A DNA stretch of 19,203 bases. It comes from Methanomassiliicoccales archaeon (GTDB lineage Archaea; Thermoplasmatota; Thermoplasmata; Methanomassiliicoccales; JACIVX01). Positions 14,820-19,203 of this stretch are shown here, piece by piece. The DNA lies in assembly GCA_028679985.1 (NCBI GenBank), contig JAJRAH010000170.1:1-19203 (forward strand), in the 5' to 3' direction. Every line of letters starts with the position of its first letter. The first letter of the stretch is position 1. The notes beneath the pieces were generated by a model. That model searched no databases. It saw only the letters and a program-made list of their open reading frames with translations, and had not been told where the DNA came from. A program made the translations under genes and the position numbers.

Positions 14820-15647
14820 ATGTTGGGAACAATCAAATACTCTCAACCGGATTTGTTTCCGATGCCTCCTGTTCTTGAGCCTTTGACTTATGAGGAAGTC
14901 ACCGAGGTTTATCGGAAGGAGCAGAAGACGAAGAACGTGACGGAGATCCGCAGAGACTTCTATCCTGCACTAAGGGATCTTCTTGGCCGACTCAGGAAGG
15001 AGAATGAGAAAGAGATGGCCCAAGAGAAGTACTCCACGAAATCGGTCCTCCTCAGCAATCAAATCAAGAAGATATCCGACAAGGCGATCCAGATCTTCGA
15101 TTTCAGAGCGGAGAAGATAATGCTCGCGGCACTGAGAGCGGCGGGCGGAACGAATGTCGAGGTCGACAGGCTAACTGAAGAGGAGAAGGTGCTGTTCGAT
15201 TGTGTTATGTCTCATATCCAGGAGATGCGCGACCTCGTAGTTGAGTCGGAGAAGAAAGGAAAGGGGGATATTACTGGGAAACCCGCGCAGGTCGTGGAGA
15301 CGTCCGTCGCGGCTCCGTCTGAAGCGGCGTATTCGAAGCAGGATAGAGGGAAAGAAGATATCCTGTTGGATGAGGGCATCACAGGTGGTCTATGCGAAAG
15401 AGAACCCCCCGAGGAGATTGAGGTCCAGATGCGGGAGAAGCCGTCGCCGCCTGCGAGGAAGGATTCTCAGAAATCCGTCGAGGACTATCTCGTGCTGAGG
15501 ATACTCGAGGACATCCCGCCATTCGCTGGCCCCGGGAGGGACTACCGGCTCTCCAAAGAGGACATAGTCACCCTACCGACCTCGATAGCAAGAGCGTTGA
15601 TTGGCAAGGGGAAGGCCGAGGAGATAACGCCGAATCGATTCTTCTAG
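14820..15647 (+). CDS. GINS complex subunit, Gins15/Gins51 (Sld5/Psf1) type
   Basis: Subunit of the archaeal GINS complex, which joins MCM and Cdc45/GAN in the replicative helicase. 275 residues from ATG 14820. The helical A domain is at about 20-145 (EEVTEVYRKEQKTKNVTEIR). A charged, low-complexity linker follows at about 145-222. The C-terminal B domain is at 223-270, with VLRILEDIPPFAGPGRDYRL and a downstream IARALIGKGKAEEI. The A-then-B order marks the Gins15/51 type. The linker is long for the family. The frame is open upstream to 14730, but that extension is not GINS-like; the ATG at 14862 is an alternative start. It shares the bases CTAG with the convergent MBL-gene stop. Confidence 0.87.
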   Translation: MLGTIKYSQPDLFPMPPVLEPLTYEEVTEVYRKEQKTKNVTEIRRDFYPALRDLLGRLRKENEKEMAQEKYSTKSVLLSNQIKKISDKAIQIFDFRAEKIMLAALRAAGGTNVEVDRLTEEEKVLFDCVMSHIQEMRDLVVESEKKGKGDITGKPAQVVETSVAAPSEAAYSKQDRGKEDILLDEGITGGLCEREPPEEIEVQMREKPSPPARKDSQKSVEDYLVLRILEDIPPFAGPGRDYRLSKEDIVTLPTSIARALIGKGKAEEITPNRFF

Positions 15648-16417
15648 TGAACGGTGATGCTTCTGGCATCGCCGTGCCATGTGAGACAATCGACCTCGTC
15701 CTTATCACAACCGATGGCTCTTGCCACGGTCTCGCAGGCGATGTCAGGTCGATTGTTCTCCCTGCTGAGGTGGGCGAGGAATACCTTCCTCCCGGGCTCG
15801 TGGGTCGCCTTCAGTGCGGCCCCGCAATCGGCGTTCGAGAGGTGTCCCTTCTTCCCTCTGATGGCCTCTTTCAGGAACTCTGGGTAGGGTCCCTTGAGCA
15901 GCATTTTGAGGTCATGATTCGCTTCAAGTATTGCGAGGTCGCAGCCTGTCAGAGACGACAGGATCTGGTCCGTGACCATTCCCAAATCCGTGGCCAGAAG
16001 ACATCGCCTCTCGCATCCAGATATCAGGAAAGCGTTCGGCTCAGCGGCGTCGTGAGAGGTCGGCAACGGCGTGATGGTCAGATCTCCAAGCCTGAAGGCA
16101 AGGGATGTTTCGAAGATGATAGGCTTCTGCAGTGGGCCTATTCCAGCTCGCACGATAGTCTCGTGATTGGCAGCAATGGGCACCTGATATCGTCTAGAAA
16201 GCACTCCTGCTCCGATTGAGTGATCGCGGTGTTCGTGAGTAAGGAGTATCGCATCAAGTCTCGACGCATCGACACCAACACTACTCAATTTCCGCTCGAT
16301 CTGGCTTCCGCTCAATCCCGCATCGATCATGATGTTTGTTTCTTCGCTTTGCATGACGGCGCAGTTGCCATCGCTTCCGCTTGCGAGGATATGCACTTCT
16401 AGACCTTTCCTCCCCAT
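15644..16417 (-). CDS. MBL-fold metallo-hydrolase, YycJ/WalJ-like
   Basis: 257 residues from the ATG at 16417. Metal-binding motifs of the metallo-beta-lactamase fold are LTHEHRDH (59-66), SHD (121-123), ATDLG (142-146) and EANHD (165-169), with HLSREN near the C-terminus as the last His motif. The opening LEVHILASGSDGNCAV matches the YycJ-like group, whose bacterial members are putative nucleases or phosphodiesterases linked to DNA repair or cell-wall signalling; the archaeal substrate is unknown. The frame is open to 16504, but the extra 29 residues upstream do not fit the fold, so the ATG at 16417 is preferred. It follows the CBS gene on the same strand and overlaps the GINS stop by four bases. 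Confidence 0.87.
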   Translation of the reverse strand: MGRKGLEVHILASGSDGNCAVMQSEETNIMIDAGLSGSQIERKLSSVGVDASRLDAILLTHEHRDHSIGAGVLSRRYQVPIAANHETIVRAGIGPLQKPIIFETSLAFRLGDLTITPLPTSHDAAEPNAFLISGCERRCLLATDLGMVTDQILSSLTGCDLAILEANHDLKMLLKGPYPEFLKEAIRGKKGHLSNADCGAALKATHEPGRKVFLAHLSRENNRPDIACETVARAIGCDKDEVDCLTWHGDARSITVH

Positions 16418-16504
16418 GAGCGCATCCCAGGGAGTGAATGGAATCTGAAAAGAAAAACCTAGCGATAGAAATGCGTGATGATCCGATATACGTTCCGGGA
16501 TCAC

Positions 16505-16996
16505 TCAGGCCTTTGAGAACTTATCCCGGTAGAGAGCCCAGATTATGTCTCCTTTCGTGACGATGCCGACAATCTTGCCCTGCTCGACGACGGGGACTCT
16601 GTTCACATCCTTCTTGATCATCATTTCTATGGCTTCCATCACGCTCGTGTCCGCCGAAACTGTGATCACGTCTCTCGTCATGATGTCCCTGACTTTCTTG
16701 CTAGAAATGTCTCTGTAGACATCGGCAAGCTTCTCGTCCTTCAGGATGTCCTCCAAGGGAACACTCAGAAACGAAGTCGCTGGCTCCTTTCTGTGGATCT
16801 CCTCCTGGAGCGTCTTGACGAAGCTCAGGATGTCGGTCTCGCTCAGGACTCCTGTCAGGTTGCCTTGGTCATCGACGACAGGGGCTCCCGAGATGCCGTT
16901 TATGGCGAATGTTATCGTCGCATCGTGAAGTGTCGAAGAATCTTCCACCGTGACAACCGCGGTTGTCATGACATCCTTCACTCGGAGATCGCCCAT
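16505..16996 (-). CDS. Protein with two CBS domains
   Basis: 163 residues formed almost entirely of a CBS pair (Bateman module). CBS1 is about 6-62 (VKDVMTTAVVTVEDSSTLHD, GAPVVDDQGNLTGVLSETDI). CBS2 is about 102-155 (VRDIMTRDVITVSADTSVME, RVPVVEQGKIVGIVTKGDI). Such modules bind adenine nucleotides, SAM or metal and act as sensors, but the partner is not evident. A linker of about 40 residues separates the domains. The ATG at 16996 lacks a Shine-Dalgarno. A TATA-like GCATTAATAC lies about 27 bases upstream, so the message is probably leaderless. The MBL gene follows 87 bases downstream and could be cotranscribed. Confidence 0.93.
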   Translation of the reverse strand: MGDLRVKDVMTTAVVTVEDSSTLHDATITFAINGISGAPVVDDQGNLTGVLSETDILSFVKTLQEEIHRKEPATSFLSVPLEDILKDEKLADVYRDISSKKVRDIMTRDVITVSADTSVMEAIEMMIKKDVNRVPVVEQGKIVGIVTKGDIIWALYRDKFSKA

Positions 16997-17018
16997 ATTG
17001 ATTCGATTGAACGGAACG

Positions 17019-17028
17019 GTATTAATGC
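17019..17028 (-). promoter_or_regulatory. TATA box of the CBS-domain gene
   Basis: The - strand reads GCATTAATAC, centred near 17024, placing the predicted transcription start at about 16998, next to the ATG at 16996. Confidence 0.45.
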
Positions 17029-17164
17029 TTTTGCCGGCTCCGTTTGTCGCGTTACGACCGAAGAATCCGATCGGCTAGCGAGGTCTAGGCGTCTTGGTCG
17101 CTCACTCCTCCTCTTGAAGGAATCGGCCAGATACGATGAAATGTGGTCGAGATTGTCTACGATA

Positions 17165-17175
17165 TCTTTATTTAC
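17165..17175 (+). promoter_or_regulatory. TATA box of tRNA-Lys
   Basis: TCTTTATTTAC is centred near 17170, 29 bases before the tRNA 5' end at 17199. Transcription would begin at about 17196. The closer CTATATGC (17183-17190) is too near the tRNA to be its TATA box. This promoter could also drive the downstream GTPase gene. Confidence 0.55.
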
Positions 17176-17198
17176 GGCGACCCTATATGCCCCGCTCA

Positions 17199-17294
17199 GG
17201 GCCCGTAGCTCAGCTAGGTAGAGCAATCGGCTCTTAACCGATGGGTCGAGGGTTCGAAAGGTTCTCACGGAATCCGAACATCCCTCCGGGCCCG
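17199..17294 (+). tRNA. tRNA-Lys(CTT) with a 22-base intron in the T loop
   Basis: The cloverleaf is complete once the intron is removed. Acceptor stem: GGGCCCG (17199-17205) with CGGGCCC (17287-17293), all seven pairs Watson-Crick. D stem: GCTC/GAGC (17208-17211, 17221-17224). Anticodon stem: ATCGG/CCGAT (17226-17230, 17238-17242) around the loop CTCTTAA with anticodon CTT at 17233-17235. Variable loop: GGGTC. T stem: GAGGG/CCCTC (17248-17252, 17282-17286). The discriminator base is G (17294), and CCA is not encoded. Without the intron the T loop is TTCGAAT, the consensus form; with it the loop would be 29 bases. An ATG at 17241 inside the tRNA opens a frame into the GTPase gene, which could mislead gene callers. 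Confidence 0.93.
17259..17280 (+). other. tRNA intron at position 59/60 with bulge-helix-bulge motif
   Basis: Outer helix GAGGG/CCCTC (the T stem). Central four-base-pair helix TTCG (17253-17256)/CGAA (17275-17278). Three-base bulges AAA (17257-17259) and CAT (17279-17281). Inner helix GGTTC (17260-17264)/GAATC (17270-17274) with one G-U pair, closed by the loop TCACG. This is the symmetric hBHBh' target of archaeal tRNA-splicing endonuclease, which cuts between bases 2 and 3 of each bulge, that is at 17258/17259 and 17280/17281. Ligation restores a seven-base T loop. Confidence 0.9.
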
Positions 17295-17303
17295 CTCTCC
17301 CTT

Positions 17304-17309
17304 GAGGGG
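17304..17309 (+). promoter_or_regulatory. Shine-Dalgarno sequence fixing the GPN GTPase TTG start
   Basis: GAGGGG, six bases before TTG at 17316 and ten bases after the tRNA discriminator base. It supports initiation after the tRNA has been cut away, from a shared or read-through transcript. Confidence 0.65.
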
Positions 17310-17315
17310 CTGCAT

Positions 17316-18080
17316 TTGAGGAACATCTACTTCATCGGAACCGCGGGAAGCGGGAAGAGTTCTCTCGTCAATGCATTCCGAGAGTGGATGGTGCTTCAGG
17401 GTCTTGATTGCGTGACTCTGAATCTTGACCCCGGAGCGGAGGCGATTCCCTACGTTCCTGATATCGACATCAGAGACTGGGTGCGTCTGGACGACGTCAT
17501 GAACGAGTACGCTCTGGGACCGAACGGAGCCCAAATCGTGTGTTCCGACATGATCGCGCTGAAGACTAAGGACTTGGTCTCGGTCGTGGATACCTTCAGA
17601 TCGGACTACTTGCTCATCGACACTCCCGGCCAGATGGAGTTGTTCGCATTTCGACAGTCGAGCTCGGTGGTCGTTGAGGCCCTCGGGAGAGGCGAGTCAT
17701 TTCTCGTCTTCCTGTCAGATCCGCAGCTATCGAGAACACCCTCGGGGTTCGTTTCGAATCTGCTGCTTTGCGCGGTGACGCACTTCCGCTTCACGATCCC
17801 GTTCCTCAACGTCCTTTCCAAAGCGGATATGCTAGATGAGGAGGAGATTGAGAAGGTCCTCGGATGGTCGAGGGATCCCTACTGTCTGTACGACTCGCTA
17901 GGTCAGGAACAGGGGACGCCCCAGACTGTCCTCAGCATAGAGCTGTTCAAGGCGATGGAGAACATTGGCATGTACAGGGAGCTTGTGCCTGTTTCTTCGG
18001 AAACGCCGGCTGGTATGGAGGACATCTACAACACCGTGCAGCAGGTCTTCGAGGGCGGAGAGGATCTCGCTCCGGACTGA
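17316..18080 (+). CDS. GPN-loop GTPase
   Basis: Archaeal member of the GPN1-3/XAB1 family. The eukaryotic relatives help assemble RNA polymerase II; the archaeal role is less clear. 254 residues, matching characterised archaeal GPN proteins. Motifs: P-loop GTAGSGKSS (8-16), the diagnostic Gly-Pro-Asn at 68-70 (ALGPNGAQ), DTPGQMELF (102-110) and the guanine-specificity motif SKAD (168-171), Ser for Asn as in some GPN subfamilies. I chose the TTG at 17316 because GAGGGG (17304-17309) lies six bases upstream and the protein then begins directly at strand 1. The in-frame ATG at 17241 lies inside tRNA-Lys and is rejected. The gene ends two bases from the convergent winged-helix gene. Confidence 0.93.
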   Translation: MRNIYFIGTAGSGKSSLVNAFREWMVLQGLDCVTLNLDPGAEAIPYVPDIDIRDWVRLDDVMNEYALGPNGAQIVCSDMIALKTKDLVSVVDTFRSDYLLIDTPGQMELFAFRQSSSVVVEALGRGESFLVFLSDPQLSRTPSGFVSNLLLCAVTHFRFTIPFLNVLSKADMLDEEEIEKVLGWSRDPYCLYDSLGQEQGTPQTVLSIELFKAMENIGMYRELVPVSSETPAGMEDIYNTVQQVFEGGEDLAPD

Positions 18081-18082
18081 AT

Positions 18083-18421
18083 TCACTCCTTCAGACTGTG
18101 CCAATCCATGAAGTAGTCCTCGCACTCTCCGGTAGTCATCTCGAATCTCGTCTTGATCGTACCGTTCTCGAGGAAGACGAAAGCCCTCCTTAGCATCGAC
18201 TCGTAGGCTGCTATGTGCTTCCCTTCGAAAGTGGGTCTCATCTCGACGCACTTGATCAATCCACGCTCTTCCAGTGTCTTGATCCGTCGGTAGCATGCCG
18301 CGATCGGGATGTTCATTTCCCGGCTCAACTCGACCGCGGTCTTAGGATTATCAAGTGTTGCCATGAGGATCCTTGCGGAGTACTCGTCGGTTATGATCCT
18401 GGAGGCTTCGAGAGCTTTCAT
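18083..18421 (-). CDS. Winged-helix transcriptional regulator, ArsR-like
   Basis: 112 residues. Residues about 10-65 form a winged helix-turn-helix: EYSARILMATLDNPKTAVEL leads into the recognition region REMNIPIAACYRRIKTLEERGLI, followed by a wing. The C-terminal part (about 65-112) is acidic and aromatic, and could be a dimerisation or ligand region. No metal-binding Cys cluster is evident (only scattered Cys), so a metal sensor is unlikely. The target is unknown; it is divergent from the zinc-ribbon gene and could regulate the shared promoter region. The ATG at 18421 has no Shine-Dalgarno. A strong TATATA box about 26 bases upstream indicates a leaderless message. Confidence 0.85.
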   Translation of the reverse strand: MKALEASRIITDEYSARILMATLDNPKTAVELSREMNIPIAACYRRIKTLEERGLIKCVEMRPTFEGKHIAAYESMLRRAFVFLENGTIKTRFEMTTGECEDYFMDWHSLKE

Positions 18422-18444
18422 CTAATGCTTTTGAGTCTGGTCGC

Positions 18445-18454
18445 AATATATAAC
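18445..18454. promoter_or_regulatory. Symmetric TATA box between winged-helix (-) and zinc-ribbon (+) genes
   Basis: AATATATAAC contains TATATA, which reads the same on both strands. On - it is about 26 bases before the regulator's ATG (leaderless). On + it predicts a start near 18475 and a leader of about 34 bases that includes AAAGGAG. A second + candidate, TTATACT (18481-18487), would cut off that ribosome-binding site and is less likely. Confidence 0.6.
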
Positions 18455-18497
18455 ACATGCCCTTTGAGTTCTCGAATTGATTATACTGATAGATAAG

Positions 18498-18504
18498 AAA
18501 GGAG
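18498..18504 (+). promoter_or_regulatory. Shine-Dalgarno sequence of the zinc-ribbon gene
   Basis: AAAGGAG lies four bases before the ATG at 18509 and favours that start over the ATG at 18536. Confidence 0.6.
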
Positions 18505-18508
18505 TATT

Positions 18509-18712
18509 ATGCCTCGGGACCGCTATCGATCTACCATGGGACGCAAGGTACTAGTGTGCCCGCAATGCGGATCGTCCGACCTCTACTATGAGGCCGGCCT
18601 TCTGACCGGCTACAAGTACCACTGCAAGCGATGCGACTACATTGGACCGCTCGTGATTGAAAAGGATCTGGAAGAAATCGACGAAGAGAGTTCACGCGAA
18701 CATGACGCCTGA
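18509..18712 (+). CDS. Small zinc-ribbon protein
   Basis: 67 residues with one zinc ribbon: Cys17-P-Q-Cys20 and Cys39-K-R-Cys42, separated by 18 residues containing GSSDLYYEAG. Such ribbons occur in archaeal RNA-polymerase and ribosome-associated proteins and in many uncharacterised small proteins. I cannot assign a function here. The C-terminus is acidic (EKDLEEIDEESSREHD). The ATG at 18509 is supported by AAAGGAG four bases upstream. Its last 21 bases overlap the 3' end of the convergent AAA ATPase gene. It is divergent from the winged-helix regulator and may share its promoter. Confidence 0.82.
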   Translation: MPRDRYRSTMGRKVLVCPQCGSSDLYYEAGLLTGYKYHCKRCDYIGPLVIEKDLEEIDEESSREHDA

Positions 18713-19203
18713 CTCGACGATCTTCGTCTCCTCGGTCTCCAGCACCTTAACTACTGCCCTCTCGAAGTCGATCATGTTGACGGTATCGCGGTTGTCTCTG
18801 ATCGCGAACATCCCCGCCTCTGTGCATATCGCCTTGATGTCCGCGCCGGTGGAATCTTCGCACTTAGCACAGAGTTCTGCCAGGTTGACCGTGCCGTCCA
18901 CGTTCATCTTCTTCGTGTGGATCTTGAATATCTCGAACCTCGCCTCATCGTTCGGCAACGGAATCGTGATGATCCTGTCGAACCTCCCGGGTCTGAGTAA
19001 AGCCTCGTCAAGTATGTCCGGTCTGTTCGTCGCTGCCATTATCTTCACGTCGCCGATCGGATTGAAACCGTCAAGTTCGGAGAGGAGCTGCATCAGCGTC
19101 CTTTGGACCTCCCTGTCCCCCGAAGTCGCGACCTCCAACCTCTTGGCTCCGATAGAATCCAGCTCATCGATAAAAACGATGCTCGGCGCTTTCTCTCTTG
19201 CCA
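18692..19203 (-). CDS. PAN-like proteasome-activating AAA ATPase (N-terminal part outside window)
   Basis: The frame is open through the right edge, so only the C-terminal 169 or so residues are visible. They begin in the second half of the AAA module: FIDELDSIGAKR (Walker B), the pore-proximal GDREVQRTLMQLLSELDGF segment, MAATNRPD (sensor 1), LLRPGRFDR with the arginine finger, and a C-domain with GADIKAICTEAGMFAIR. This is closest to PAN/Rpt ATPases, which unfold proteins for the 20S proteasome; a CDC48-type ATPase cannot be fully excluded without the N-terminus. The protein ends in ESGVMFA, so the last three residues are Met-Phe-Ala where PAN normally has hydrophobic-Tyr-X. A TTG at 19138 in the frame is internal, not the start. 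Confidence 0.87.
   Translation of the reverse strand, partial: AREKAPSIVFIDELDSIGAKRLEVATSGDREVQRTLMQLLSELDGFNPIGDVKIMAATNRPDILDEALLRPGRFDRIITIPLPNDEARFEIFKIHTKKMNVDGTVNLAELCAKCEDSTGADIKAICTEAGMFAIRDNRDTVNMIDFERAVVKVLETEETKIVESGVMFA

Noticed and set aside
16418..16504. 29-residue N-terminal extension of the MBL hydrolase
   Set aside because: The MBL fold begins immediately after the ATG at 16417; the extra residues resemble nothing in the family.
16978..17268. Minus-strand frame of 96 codons across the CBS promoter and tRNA-Lys
   Set aside because: It is antisense to the tRNA and covers the CBS gene's promoter. It has no recognisable motif or ribosome-binding site.
17241..17315. N-terminal extension of the GPN GTPase from ATG 17241
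   Set aside because: These codons lie inside and just after tRNA-Lys, and the P-loop protein naturally begins at TTG 17316, which has a good Shine-Dalgarno.

Overview
This 19.2 kb window comes from an archaeal chromosome. The evidence is an archaeal/eukaryotic-type prolyl-tRNA synthetase without an editing insertion, a HerA ATPase, a GINS replication subunit, a PAN-type proteasomal ATPase, pantoate kinase next to CoaBC, a GPN-loop GTPase, TATA boxes about 20-27 bases before start codons, and a tRNA gene whose intron is bounded by a bulge-helix-bulge motif. Gene content and the C-terminally anchored fibronectin-III surface protein would fit an uncultured euryarchaeal lineage, perhaps Thermoplasmatota, but I cannot fix the taxon by eye. 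There is no CRISPR array, insertion sequence, integrase or other mobile element. This is dense housekeeping DNA.

Layout from left to right. (a) The 3' end of a large fibronectin-III repeat surface protein on + (1-2006), then about 300 bases with no clear gene. (b) proS and prs on -, each with its own TATA box. (c) herA and a DUF357 gene on +, divergent from prs and ending at a palindrome facing the next operon. (d) A - strand operon tmk-coaBC-pok (thymidylate kinase plus two CoA-biosynthesis steps). (e) An enolase-superfamily gene on +, overlapping tail-to-tail with (f) a - strand group DUF167 - TOPRIM protein - gcvPA - gcvPB (glycine decarboxylase P-protein halves). (g) A 440-base stretch without a recognisable gene, then a GINS subunit on +, convergent with an MBL-fold hydrolase and a CBS-domain protein on -. 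(h) tRNA-Lys(CTT) carrying a 22-base intron inside the T loop, followed 21 bases later by a GPN-loop GTPase. (i) A winged-helix regulator and a zinc-ribbon protein diverging from one symmetric TATA box. (j) The 3' part of a PAN-like AAA ATPase at the right edge.

The most notable item is the tRNA-Lys gene. Its T loop is interrupted by a textbook splicing motif at the non-canonical position 59/60. It is easy to miss because an ATG inside the tRNA gene opens a frame running straight through it into the GTPase. Other items worth a second look are the C-terminus of the PAN-like ATPase (Met-Phe-Ala where a hydrophobic-Tyr-X motif is expected), a K-x-H catalytic motif in the enolase-family protein, two divergent promoters that each seem to serve a leaderless gene on one side and a Shine-Dalgarno gene on the other, very tight convergent gene ends, and a possibly broken reading frame at 2003-2323. 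I found no convincing undescribed multi-gene system.
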